This document shows positions 1 to 8,253 of a DNA stretch of 64,000 nt, in pieces. How positions within the stretch are numbered: the first letter of the stretch is position 1; each line of letters starts with the position of its first letter. The notes under the pieces were generated by a model. That model was given only the letters and a program-made list of their open reading frames with translations, made no database searches and was not told where the DNA came from. The position numbers and the translations under genes were made by a program. This stretch comes from Palauibacter sp965207805 (lineage in GTDB: Bacteria > Gemmatimonadota > Gemmatimonadetes > Palauibacterales > Palauibacteraceae): the NCBI GenBank assembly GCA_965207805.1, contig OZ242312.1, forward strand, positions 3,658,001 through 3,722,000, given 5' to 3'.

Positions 1-40
1 GGACTATCCGGATATGTGACGGGAAGGGGCGGCGCCTCGG

Positions 41-397
41 TCAGTCCAGCAGCTTCAGCCAGCTCCGCAGTTCACTCGCCTTGTCGGCCTGGCGGCTGAT
101 CGATTCGCGGTTCACGTCGTTCAACTCGGTGGGACCCCGGTCGGGAACGGCGCCCGCCTGCTCCGCCGCGGCGTACGCCTCCTCGGCGTTCCTTAGGGCA
201 TCGACGAAGGCCCCGGCCGCCCGGTGTACGAGGGCTGCGGCGTCCGTCTTCGACTCCCGGGCCGTTTCCAGCCGTTCTTCCGCCCTCTTCACCGCGAGAG
301 TGGCGTTGGCCAGCGCCCGGTAGGCCGCGTCGTACGCCTCCTCCTTCGACATCGCCTTCCTGTAGGCGTCGAGGGCTCTCTTCGCCGGATCCTTCAT
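41..397 (-). CDS. Small helical hypothetical protein
   Basis: I do not recognise a family. The 118-residue product is almost entirely predicted helix, rich in Ala, Glu, Lys and Arg, with heptad-like spacing over residues 20-100 that suggests a coiled coil. It has no signal peptide, membrane segment or cysteine. The start is supported by purine-rich GGGAG directly upstream of the ATG. The next gene upstream on the same strand, the creatininase-amidohydrolase pair, ends 126 bases away, so this may be a separate unit. The strand choice rests on the soluble, helical composition of the product; the overlapping plus-strand frames look like shadows. Confidence 0.6.
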   Translation of the reverse strand: MKDPAKRALDAYRKAMSKEEAYDAAYRALANATLAVKRAEERLETARESKTDAAALVHRAAGAFVDALRNAEEAYAAAEQAGAVPDRGPTELNDVNRESISRQADKASELRSWLKLLD

Positions 398-466
398 CTC
401 CCATCTCCCTTACCGGTGCCGCGTGCGACTGGCCCGCCGCGGGGAAGATAGCGCGGGAGTTCGACC

Positions 467-493
467 GCCGGACACCTCGAATCGAAGTCCGGC
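467..493 (-). terminator. Hairpin downstream of amidohydrolase
   Basis: A perfect 7-bp inverted repeat (GCCGGAC / GTCCGGC) with a 13-nt loop lies 31 bases after the stop of the minus-strand amidohydrolase. There is no T tract, so intrinsic termination is only a guess; it could also be an RNA-stabilising hairpin. Confidence 0.3.
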
Positions 494-523
494 AGCCCGC
501 AGCAGGGCTCTTGCCACGGGCGG

Positions 524-1651
524 CTAGGGAAAACGGCTTCGATCGACGTCGGGGATGATCCGGAGCGCGTTCTCGAAGTAGACCTTCCGCAGGACCTCGT
601 CTGGCAGGTCGAGGCCGTACATGCGCCAGAAGGCGTGGTACCTGCGATAGTAGGGGAAGTACTCGTCCGCGGTCTCCAGCACCCGGAAATACGTGGGATA
701 CTCGTCCGGCGCCCAGGAATCCTTCCCCATCAGGATCCGGTCCTGGTACTTGATGAAGAACTCGCGGGCGAACCGGGGCTGCCGGCCCGGCTCGTAGATC
801 ACGGCGCCGAGTCCGACGTTCATGTTGGGGATCTCGTCCAGGAGCTGCCCGAGGCGGCCGAGGTCGTGGCCGAGCCACGCGAGGTGGGCGGCAATGAACG
901 TCGTCTGCGGGTGCCGGCGGAACATGTTCAGTTGCTCGCCCAGCACCACCTCGAAGGAGGGTGGGCCGCTCTGGCGGCGCCGGGGCCGCACGCGAAGCTC
1001 GAGCCAGCGCTCGTTGCGTTCGTCCATCGGCTCCCAGAACGACGCCGGGTCTCCCGAGTGGATGAGGACGGGGATGCCGAGTTCTCCCGCCTTCGCCCAG
1101 ATCGGGTCGAGGCGGGGGTCGTCCACCGGGACGCGCCGGTCGGCGGCATCGGTCAGCCACAGCCCGAGGTTCTTGAAGATCTTGAGCCCGCGGGCGCCGG
1201 CTTCGACATCGGCCTCCAGCCGGGCCGCGGCGAGCGCCCCGAATTCGGGGTTCCCGATGTCGCTGAAGTCGACGTTCGCGAACACGACGAAACGGCCGGG
1301 ATACGCCGCCTCGAAGGCTTCGATCTGCCGCGCGAGCTGGGGGCCGGTGCCGCCGCTCAGGTTGACGCCGACGGCGAGGTTGAGCGCGTCCATGTCGCGC
1401 ACGAGCTGGTCGAGCTGCGCCCGGGGCATCGTCCCGTTGAGGTGCAGGTGGACGTCCACGAAGGGGAAGGCGGCCCGCAAGACCGGGTTCTCGGGCACGA
1501 CAAGCGTCGAGCGGGGGTCGTACGCCTCGACCGTCATCGGCGGCGAGGTGTCCGGCGGCACGGGCGGCGGGCCGCGCCGCGCCTGAGCCGCGGCCGGCGT
1601 CGCACTCGCCAGCATAATCGCGATCGTCATCCCCGTCCGCGCGTCCCTCAT
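524..1651 (-). CDS. Exported amidohydrolase-2 family metal-dependent hydrolase
   Basis: The 375-residue TIM-barrel hydrolase belongs to the amidohydrolase_2 (ACMSD-like) family. A short signal peptide ends near AAAQ at about residue 22, so it should act in the periplasm. Visible metal-site elements, in order, are DVHLHLNG near residue 67 (HxH), LIHSGDP in the middle, AAHLAWLGHD (His) and GKDSWAPDE (Asp). Family members hydrolyse or decarboxylate small cyclic or carboxylated substrates; the substrate here cannot be read from sequence. It follows the creatininase gene by 45 bases on the same strand, and the two probably form one transcript acting on related amide or lactam compounds. Confidence 0.8.
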   Translation of the reverse strand: MRDARTGMTIAIMLASATPAAAQARRGPPPVPPDTSPPMTVEAYDPRSTLVVPENPVLRAAFPFVDVHLHLNGTMPRAQLDQLVRDMDALNLAVGVNLSGGTGPQLARQIEAFEAAYPGRFVVFANVDFSDIGNPEFGALAAARLEADVEAGARGLKIFKNLGLWLTDAADRRVPVDDPRLDPIWAKAGELGIPVLIHSGDPASFWEPMDERNERWLELRVRPRRRQSGPPSFEVVLGEQLNMFRRHPQTTFIAAHLAWLGHDLGRLGQLLDEIPNMNVGLGAVIYEPGRQPRFAREFFIKYQDRILMGKDSWAPDEYPTYFRVLETADEYFPYYRRYHAFWRMYGLDLPDEVLRKVYFENALRIIPDVDRSRFP

Positions 1652-1696
1652 CCAGCCGTCTCCATCTTCAGTTCCGAACCGGGGTCCGGAGCGAAC

Positions 1697-2455
1697 CTAC
1701 GCCCCAAAGTGCGCGGCCATGCGATCCGCCAGCGCCGCGATCATCTTCTCGCCGAGTTCGGGCGTCGCCCCCCGCGCGTCACCGAGGATGCCGTTCGGCG
1801 TCACGCTCGCGAACCCTTCGCTGAGTACGCGCCGGATGAGTTCCGGTTCCTCTTCGGGCGTCGTCAGGCGTCCGCACTCTGCCAGTTCCTCGCGGACGAT
1901 CCCGTCGTGCATGGCCATCATGATCGACGTCTCGGCGATGTCCGCGTGGCCGCCGACACGGCTCCCGAAGCCCGCCTCCGCCTCCGCAACCTCACGCCAG
2001 ACGCCGATGACCTCGGCCAGGTCCGCGTACACGTCCACGGAACAGTCGGGCCCCGCCGCTTCGTTGAAAGAGTCCCGCGCCTCGGCAAGCGGGGCGAAGT
2101 TCCCTCCGTGGGATGGGATGAAGCAGACGCGCCGGAAGCCGTGGTGCGCGAGGCTGACGGCGTAGTCCCTGCACACCGCGAGGAAGGTCTCCTTCTCGAG
2201 GGAGACGGTGCCGGGGAACGCCATGTGATGCGAGGACCAGCCGACCCGGATCGTGGGAGCGACGAGCGCGCCCCCGAGCCGCCGGGCGATCTCAATCGCG
2301 AGCCGGTCGCCATGCTCGGCGTCCACGAACAGTGGCAGGTGCGGCCCGTGCTGCTCCACCGCGCCCGCCGCGACGACAACCGTCGTGACCCCCGCCTCGA
2401 TCGCCGCCCCGATCTCGGGGGAGGTCATCCGCTCCATCCGTATTTCGGCAGTCAT
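1697..2455 (-). CDS. Creatininase family protein (canonical metal site)
   Basis: The 252-residue product matches the creatininase (amidohydrolase) family in length and motifs. The N-terminal metal motif VEQHGPHLP is followed by an acidic/His stretch (VDAEHGDR), and SHGGNFAPL near the middle is the usual second metal or substrate segment. No signal peptide is seen, so it should be cytoplasmic. Relatives include creatininase, the MftE peptidase and riboflavin-pathway FAPy deformylases; with no mycofactocin or F420 genes nearby the substrate stays open. The ATG is preceded by GGAG at about 10 bases. It lies upstream of and probably co-transcribed with the exported amidohydrolase. Confidence 0.85.
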   Translation of the reverse strand: MTAEIRMERMTSPEIGAAIEAGVTTVVVAAGAVEQHGPHLPLFVDAEHGDRLAIEIARRLGGALVAPTIRVGWSSHHMAFPGTVSLEKETFLAVCRDYAVSLAHHGFRRVCFIPSHGGNFAPLAEARDSFNEAAGPDCSVDVYADLAEVIGVWREVAEAEAGFGSRVGGHADIAETSIMMAMHDGIVREELAECGRLTTPEEEPELIRRVLSEGFASVTPNGILGDARGATPELGEKMIAALADRMAAHFGA

Positions 2456-2561
2456 TCGGGTGACGCTCCGGCTCGCTGGGGCTGGAAGGCGGCAAGACTC
2501 AGGTCCCGCCTGTCGGAGCCGAAGATCCGCCGACCCGGTCGGGGGCGCTACCCTGGGTCCG

Positions 2562-2930
2562 TCATCCTTCCTCCAGGATCTCCCGCAGGCGTTCGATCTC
2601 CCCGGGTTCGAGCTTCCGCTCTTCCAGCAACTGCGTGATCATCGGCACCAGGGAGCCGCCCGTGATGCGGTCGGCCAGCGCCTCGAGCCGTCTGGACGCG
2701 TACGCCTCGCGGCTGATCCGGGCGGAGAAGAGTTGCGTGCCGAGGCTGGCGTCACGGTGGACGAAACCCTTGTCCTCGAGCCGCTGCAGCAGGCGCTGGA
2801 TGGTGCCGTGCGCCGACCTCGTCGTATCCGGGTAGAGATGTTCACGGAGCCGGCGGGCCGTGAGTCGCCCCTCCCGCCAGAGTCGCTCCATGACCGCGAG
2901 TTCGGCGTTGGCCAGGCGCGGCGTCGTCAT
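2562..2930 (-). CDS. BlaI/MecI/CopY-type transcriptional repressor
   Basis: The 122-residue winged-helix protein has the BlaI layout: an N-terminal helix (LANAELAVMERLW), a recognition region around TRSAHGTIQRLLQRLEDKG, the wing with VHRD, then a C-terminal helical dimerisation part containing the RISREAY segment. BlaI proteins bind as dimers to palindromes and are cleaved when the partner M56 peptidase is activated. The gene lies 43 bases downstream of that partner on the same strand, in blaR1-blaI order. AAAGGG precedes the start. Likely targets are the two palindromes at 4567-4606, which would make the operon self-regulating and may also affect the divergent BNR gene. Confidence 0.9.
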   Translation of the reverse strand: MTTPRLANAELAVMERLWREGRLTARRLREHLYPDTTRSAHGTIQRLLQRLEDKGFVHRDASLGTQLFSARISREAYASRRLEALADRITGGSLVPMITQLLEERKLEPGEIERLREILEEG

Positions 2931-2973
2931 GCGAAACCCTTTCTCGATCGTTCTCGGTGCCGGACGTCAAACA

Positions 2974-4524
2974 TCACGTTCCCGTGATGGTCTTCGCTGT
3001 TTCGCACGTCATTGTCATCGAGGCGATAGCGGACTCGTATGAGAGCACCGCGCCTTCGGCACCCGTACACTCCACTTGCGTCCCCTTGAGTGATGACAGG
3101 TTCAGGTTCTGGCCCACCCGGAGGTGCCGGCCGAGTTGGGCTTCGAGGGCCTCTTCGGAGAGTGGGCCTTCCGAAAGCGCGGACCGAAAACGGGCAAGGT
3201 CAAACACGACTGTCTTGAAGTCTCCAGCCCCGTCGTCCGGAGTCACGGCCAGGAACAGGTCGGGCGTGCCGCCGCGTACCCTCTCGACCCGACCGTCATC
3301 GCCGCGTAGCCGCACCGACCCACCCGACAGGGCCGCCTCGCCGGCGGCACGCAGGGTCTTGGCGAGGTCGGCCGGGAGTGCGTGCTCCGTTGCGATTGCC
3401 TCGATCAGCTTGCGCATCACCTGCGGCCGGAGGGGTGCGTCCGCGGCACGATCGTCTCCGCGGTCGTCGAGGTGCAGGACCGCCTCCTCGTCAATTGGGA
3501 CGATGGCCGGGTCGACGGACGTGAGGTCCGACTGGTCGGTGCAGTAGACGAGGCCGCCCGCGAGCAGGCAGACGGCGCCGCACCGCAGCGCGACGCGAAG
3601 CCAGCGCGGGGGCCGGGTCGAGGTTCGGTTCGTCATGATCACGCGAAATCTCCTTTCCAGCCGCGACGCTCGGCCGCAGCGATCGATCGTACTCGCGAAG
3701 GTCAGAGGGCCGGGCACCCGGGTCTTCGAAACGAAGTCGATCACCCGGAGCAGCGCCCCGGCGTAGGTGCGGCGTTCGGCCTCGATCGCGGCGACGGCGA
3801 GCGCGTCGCAGCACAACTCCTCGGAGGCCCGCAACCGCCGCCGCGCCCACCAGGCGATGGGGTTCCACCAGAAGGCCGCGCAGGCGAGCCACTCGAGCCA
3901 GCGCACGACGTGGTCGCGGCGTCGGACGTGGGCGAGTTCATGCGCCAGGATGCAGCGCAGTTCGGACCCGTCCATCTCGGCCAGCAGTTTCACGGGGAGG
4001 AGGACCCGCACCTTCCCGCCGGCCCACCACACCATCGGCGACAACCGCGCGTGCGTCGCATAGACGGTGGGGGCCGCGGCGAGACCGAGCCTGCCGGCGA
4101 CCTCCCGCGCGAGGTGCTGGACCTCGGACGGCGCGGGCTCCGAAGCGCTCAGGAGCGAGCGATGGAAGCGAAGCGTACGCACGAGCGTCCAGCCGAGTAC
4201 GGAAGCGGTACCCAGGAGCCAGAGCCAGACGAGCCCCTCCTTGCCGCCGTCCCTCAGCCAACCAAGCAGGATGGCCGCCGCCGATCGCGTCGGCTGTGCC
4301 TCCGGAAAGCCGATCGCGGCCACAGGCCCCACCGGATCGACGCCTGCCGACCAGACCGGAATCGAGACGAACGGCGGCACGAGCAGGACGGCGAGCGGCA
4401 GCAGCCACAGCCCGTGCGTCAGCGACGGGTTCCCGAGGCGCCGCGCCGCGACCCACGCCACTCCGGCAAGACCGATCGAGATCGCCAGCTTGCTGGCCCC
4501 GATCTGGAGAATCACGTCCGTCAT
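2974..4524 (-). CDS. M56 family (BlaR1-like) membrane metallopeptidase
   Basis: This 516-residue sensor-peptidase partners the BlaI-type repressor. It has three to four N-terminal membrane helices (residues about 5-115), then the gluzincin-type zinc motif HELAHVRRRDH near residue 197 and the downstream acidic SEELCCDAL. A further helix lies near residues 310-325 (ALRCGAVCLLAGGLVYC). The roughly 190-residue extracytoplasmic tail shows no penicillin-binding sensor motifs (no SxxK or KTG), unlike true BlaR1, so a beta-lactam signal is unlikely. It is the first gene of the operon, 42 bases from the first operator. By family precedent, ligand binding outside would trigger cleavage of the repressor. 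Confidence 0.85.
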   Translation of the reverse strand: MTDVILQIGASKLAISIGLAGVAWVAARRLGNPSLTHGLWLLPLAVLLVPPFVSIPVWSAGVDPVGPVAAIGFPEAQPTRSAAAILLGWLRDGGKEGLVWLWLLGTASVLGWTLVRTLRFHRSLLSASEPAPSEVQHLAREVAGRLGLAAAPTVYATHARLSPMVWWAGGKVRVLLPVKLLAEMDGSELRCILAHELAHVRRRDHVVRWLEWLACAAFWWNPIAWWARRRLRASEELCCDALAVAAIEAERRTYAGALLRVIDFVSKTRVPGPLTFASTIDRCGRASRLERRFRVIMTNRTSTRPPRWLRVALRCGAVCLLAGGLVYCTDQSDLTSVDPAIVPIDEEAVLHLDDRGDDRAADAPLRPQVMRKLIEAIATEHALPADLAKTLRAAGEAALSGGSVRLRGDDGRVERVRGGTPDLFLAVTPDDGAGDFKTVVFDLARFRSALSEGPLSEEALEAQLGRHLRVGQNLNLSSLKGTQVECTGAEGAVLSYESAIASMTMTCETAKTITGT

Positions 4525-4566
4525 TCGTTTCTATCCGTCTCTCGCCCGACCTCGTCAACGCCATTT

Positions 4567-4606
4567 TGACGACGACGTGTCGTAAGGTTACGACGAGATG
4601 TCGTAA
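4567..4606. promoter_or_regulatory. Tandem BlaI-type operators
   Basis: Two 19-bp inverted repeats sit side by side between the divergent M56 and BNR genes. The distal one (4588-4606) is TTACGAC-N5-GTCGTAA, perfect over 7+7. The proximal one (4567-4585) is TGACGAC-N5-GTCGTAA, with one mismatch. Their centres are 21 bases apart, two helical turns, so two dimers would sit on the same face of DNA. The position 42 bases upstream of the M56 start fits an autoregulated promoter. A weak TATTCT/TATACA element near 4707-4717 may serve the divergent gene. Confidence 0.75.
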
Positions 4607-4806
4607 CGGTCAAGCGGGCGACACAAGGCAGAAGGCGGAGACATGGCGGAGGCGGGGTCGGGAGCCGGATTCGCGGGACCCCGTTTCAGATTCCGGTGGG
4701 TTCATCTATTCTATACAGGCTGTGTGGTCGGGTGGGGTGGCCGGTACCGGTTCCTTGCCCGGACCGCTCCCTCCCGCGGTACTCCTCCCGGAACGAGGTA
4801 ATCGAG

Positions 4807-7800
4807 ATGCGTACGCGCTCAGGGCTCCCGGTGTCTCTGTCTCTCCTCGCGGTGCTTGCCCTCGCCGCAACCCCTCTTCCCGCGCTGGCCCAGGACGCCG
4901 ATCTGCAGGCGGCGGTCCAGGCGCTCGAATGGCGCGAAATCGGACCGACGATCATGGGCGGCCGGATCGCCGACATCGCGGTCAACGAGTCCGATCCGTC
5001 CACCTTCTACGTCGGCGTCGCGACGGGCGGCGTGTGGAAGACGATCAACGGCGGGTCGACGTTCGAGTCCATTTTCGACGACCAGCCGATGCTCTCCGTC
5101 GGGGACATCACGCTCGCCCCGTCGAACCCGAACGTCGTGTGGGTCGGCTCCGGCGAGCCGCAGAACCGGCAGTCCTCCCCGTGGGGAATGGGCGTGTTCC
5201 GGTCGACGGACGCCGGCCGAACGTGGACCCACCTCGGGCTCGAGGCGACGCATCACATCTCGCGCATCCAGGTCCATCCGCGAAATCCGGATGTGGCCTA
5301 CGTGGCGGCGATGGGCCGCCTGTGGGGCGCGAACCCGGAGCGCGGCGTGTACCGCACGATGGACGGCGGCCAGACGTGGGAACTCGTCCTCCATGTCGAC
5401 GAGCACACGGGCGCGATCGACCTCGCCATGGATCCCGGCGATCCGATGACGCTGTTCGCGGCCATGTACCAGCGGCAGCGGACGCTGTGGGGCTTCAACG
5501 GCGGCGGTCCGGGCGGCGGCATCTACCGGACGATGGACGGCGGCGACAACTGGACGAAGCTCGCCGGCGGCCTGCCGGAGGGTGACGTCGGCCGCATCGG
5601 GCTCGACATCTACCGCCGGGACGGGAACCTCGTCTGGGCGATCGTCGAAGCCGACGCGCGCGCGCCGGGACAGGGCTTCGGTGCCCAGGAGGACGCCGAC
5701 CGCAAGACGGGGACGTACAAGTCGACCGACCGCGGCGAGACGTGGGAGCAGACGAGCACGACGAACAACCGTCCCATGTACTACAGCCAGATCCGCATCG
5801 ACCCGAACGATCCCGAGCGGCTCTACCTGGGCGGTTCGAGTCTGTACCGCACCTCGGACGGGGGGTACAACTTCACGCCGGACGCGGCCTCGGAGGTCCA
5901 CTCGGACCACCACGCGCTGTGGATCAACCCGGCGAACTCCGACCACCTGATCCTGGGCGGCGACGGCGGCGTCTCGATCAGCTGGGACCGCTCGGACAAC
6001 TGGCGCCAGCTGACCAACCTGCCGCTGGCGCAGTTCTACGAGATCGGCGTCGACAACCGCGAGCCGTACCACGTGTGCGGAGGCCTGCAGGACAACGGCT
6101 CCTGGTGCGGTCCGTCGGACACCTGGTCCAACCAGGGGATCCGGCCCCGCGACTGGTACAACGTGGGGAGTGGCGACGGCTACTTCACCGTCCTCCATCC
6201 CAACGGCGAGGAGATGATCGCGGAGTCCCAGAACGGGAACCCCATGCGCGTGAACCTCAAGACGGGCGAGCGCCTGCGGATGCGTCCGCTGGGGCGCCCG
6301 GAGGGGGACGACGAGGATCTGCCCGAGTTCCGCTGGAACTGGGATACGCCGGTAGAAGTGTCGCCGAGCGATCCGAACACGGTCTACTACGGGTCGAACG
6401 TCGTGTTCAAGACGCCCGACTACGGCCAGACGTGGGAGCAGATCTCGCCGGATCTCACCAAGAACATCGACCGCGAGACACTGTCGATCATGGGCGTCCT
6501 CGGCTCCGAGCCGATGATGTCGGCGAACGACGGGACCTCGAGCTTCGGTAACATGATCTCGATCGAGGAGTCGCCGCTCGATCCGATGGTCGTGTACGCG
6601 GGCACGGACGACGGAAACCTGCAGGTCACGCGGGACGGGGGCGGGACGTGGTCGAACGTGGCGCCGAACATGCCCGGCGTGCCCGACCAGTTGTACATGA
6701 CGCGCATCGTGGCCTCGCACGCCGATGCCGGAACCGTGTGGGTCGCGGGGGACAACCACCGCAACAACGACATGGACCCCTACCTGTACGTCTCGAACGA
6801 CTTCGGCGAGTCGTGGCGGGCGGTCAGGGACGGGATCCCGGACGGGTGGTCGCTGAACGCGCTGGCGCAGCACCCGCGCGCCGCGAACCTCCTCTTCGCC
6901 GGCAACGAGATCGGCACGTACTTCTCGGTCGATGCCGGGAACTCCTGGCACGCGCTGCTGCGGAACATGCCGCCCGCGCCGGTGGACGACATCAAGATCC
7001 AGGAACGCGAGAACGACCTCGTCATCGGCACGCACGGCCGCGGGATCTGGATCATGGAGGACATCACGCCGCTCGAGGAGATGAGCCAGGCCGTGCTCGC
7101 CTCGGAAGCGCACCTCTTCTCCACCCAGTCGGCGGTCGCCTACAACCCGTACACGCCGCAGGGCTGGACACCGGGCGTATGGGAGGCGGAGAACCCGCCG
7201 CAGGGTGCCCGGATCCGCTACTGGCTGGGCAACGATCTGCCGGAAGCCCCGACGGCCGACGAGGAAGGCGGCGAGGCCGGCGACCGGATCGTGACCTCCG
7301 GCGGTCCCTCCGCGAACGGCGATGACGCGGCGCCGATGTCCGCGATGACGGGCAAGGCGGCGATCGCGATCCTCGACTCCGACGGCTCCGTGATCCGGGA
7401 ACTCGAAGGCGGCGGCGACCGCGGCCTGAACGAGGTCATCTGGGATCTGCGCTACGAGCCCCCGCCGGCCGCGCCGGGCGGCGGCAACTTCTTCCGCTCC
7501 GGCAGCGTGGCGCCGAAGGTCCTCCCGGGGACGTACACGGCGCGGCTGGAGGCGGCGGGGCAGACGCTCGAGACGTCCGTCACCGTGCGGCTCGATCCGC
7601 GCGTGAACATCAGCCAGGGCGACCTCATGGCGCGGCAGGAGGCACTCATGAGCGCCTATGCGCTCGCGAAGCCGACGAACGAGGGGCTGCAGGCGCTGGC
7701 CCGGATGCGCGAGCACCTGTCCTCCGTCGAGGACCAGCTCGAAGGCCACGACGTGGCGGAGTCCCTCACCGCCGAGGTAGAGGCCCTGGGCGAGGAACTG

Positions 7801-8055
7801 GACGAGATCGGAGACGAACTCGACGGTGCCCGGGGTGGTGCGGGGGTGTCCGGCGGCCTGTCCGGCTACCACACGGCGCCGACGGCGGACATGCTCTTCC
7901 AGCTCGAGCGCGGCTGGGGCGCCCTGCCCGGCGCCATCGACCGCCTCAACGCCGTGATCGAGGATCGGATGCCGGCGCTCTACGCGGCGCTACAGGCCGC
8001 GGGGGTCCGTCCGGACCTCGGCGAGCCCGTGCAGGTCCCGATGCCGATGCGCTGA
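4807..8055 (+). CDS. Exported sortilin/VPS10-like BNR-repeat protein
   Basis: The 1082-residue secreted protein starts with a clear signal peptide (LSLLAVLALAATPLPALAQ, cleavage near residue 23). The ATG at 4807 is preferred over in-frame starts further upstream because GAGG lies just before it and the signal peptide begins there. Repeated Asp-box motifs characteristic of BNR/VPS10 beta-propellers are visible: STDAGRTW, TMDGGQTW, TSDGGYNF, TPDYGQTW, TRDGGGTW and SNDFGESW. The C-terminal 250 residues, after the propeller, carry a FlgD-like Ig stretch and a helical tail. Such proteins are usually called glycosyl hydrolase or sortilin-like; no catalytic acid can be assigned, so the activity is unknown. 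It is divergent from the M56-BlaI operon. Confidence 0.85.
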   Translation: MRTRSGLPVSLSLLAVLALAATPLPALAQDADLQAAVQALEWREIGPTIMGGRIADIAVNESDPSTFYVGVATGGVWKTINGGSTFESIFDDQPMLSVGDITLAPSNPNVVWVGSGEPQNRQSSPWGMGVFRSTDAGRTWTHLGLEATHHISRIQVHPRNPDVAYVAAMGRLWGANPERGVYRTMDGGQTWELVLHVDEHTGAIDLAMDPGDPMTLFAAMYQRQRTLWGFNGGGPGGGIYRTMDGGDNWTKLAGGLPEGDVGRIGLDIYRRDGNLVWAIVEADARAPGQGFGAQEDADRKTGTYKSTDRGETWEQTSTTNNRPMYYSQIRIDPNDPERLYLGGSSLYRTSDGGYNFTPDAASEVHSDHHALWINPANSDHLILGGDGGVSISWDRSDNWRQLTNLPLAQFYEIGVDNREPYHVCGGLQDNGSWCGPSDTWSNQGIRPRDWYNVGSGDGYFTVLHPNGEEMIAESQNGNPMRVNLKTGERLRMRPLGRPEGDDEDLPEFRWNWDTPVEVSPSDPNTVYYGSNVVFKTPDYGQTWEQISPDLTKNIDRETLSIMGVLGSEPMMSANDGTSSFGNMISIEESPLDPMVVYAGTDDGNLQVTRDGGGTWSNVAPNMPGVPDQLYMTRIVASHADAGTVWVAGDNHRNNDMDPYLYVSNDFGESWRAVRDGIPDGWSLNALAQHPRAANLLFAGNEIGTYFSVDAGNSWHALLRNMPPAPVDDIKIQERENDLVIGTHGRGIWIMEDITPLEEMSQAVLASEAHLFSTQSAVAYNPYTPQGWTPGVWEAENPPQGARIRYWLGNDLPEAPTADEEGGEAGDRIVTSGGPSANGDDAAPMSAMTGKAAIAILDSDGSVIRELEGGGDRGLNEVIWDLRYEPPPAAPGGGNFFRSGSVAPKVLPGTYTARLEAAGQTLETSVTVRLDPRVNISQGDLMARQEALMSAYALAKPTNEGLQALARMREHLSSVEDQLEGHDVAESLTAEVEALGEELDEIGDELDGARGGAGVSGGLSGYHTAPTADMLFQLERGWGALPGAIDRLNAVIEDRMPALYAALQAAGVRPDLGEPVQVPMPMR

Positions 8056-8111
8056 CGCAACCGCCGGACTGCCGGCTGCTATGGTCAGGAGTCGACCCGG
8101 CTCCAGTCCAA

Positions 8112-8156
8112 GCCGCCCGCCGCGAGCCCGGAAGATCGGGCTCGCCGGCGGGCGGC
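8112..8156 (+). terminator. Strong hairpin after BNR gene
   Basis: An 18-bp inverted repeat with one bulged base and an 8-nt loop (GGAAGATC) lies 57 bases after the stop. It is very GC-rich and lacks a clear T tract. It separates the BNR gene from the promoter of the M14 peptidase. A second weaker stem (8171-8177 with 8191-8197) follows. Confidence 0.5.
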
Positions 8157-8178
8157 GGCGCTTCGGGGCCGGCGTGCT

Positions 8179-8208
8179 TTGGCTTCCCGGGCACGCCGTC
8201 GCCATAAT
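8179..8208 (+). promoter_or_regulatory. Candidate promoter of M14 peptidase
   Basis: TTGGCT (8179-8184) and CATAAT (8203-8208) resemble sigma-70 -35 and -10 boxes with an 18-bp spacer. The predicted transcript would begin near 8215, leaving a leader of about 40 bases before the ATG with its AAGGAG site. The -35 box overlaps a weak hairpin loop. Confidence 0.4.
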
Positions 8209-8253
8209 GGGCGCCGCAACTCTGCACACGATCTGCGTAAGGAGAGTCCGCAC

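Noticed and set aside
2972..2989. 7-bp hairpin (CATCACG/CGTGATG) overlapping the M56 stop
   Set aside because: Too short and without a T tract to call a terminator; it may tune expression of the repressor gene but evidence is thin.
2562..4524. Beta-lactam resistance system with serine hydrolases at 48160 and 57451
   Set aside because: The M56 protein lacks a penicillin sensor and the hydrolases are far away and esterase-like.
4819..7872. Long minus-strand open frame opposite the BNR gene
   Set aside because: It is a codon-position shadow of a GC-rich gene: Arg/Val/His-rich, no family motif, fully antisense to a clear protein. The same holds for long antisense frames at 635-2638, 19098-21881 and 31245-33779.
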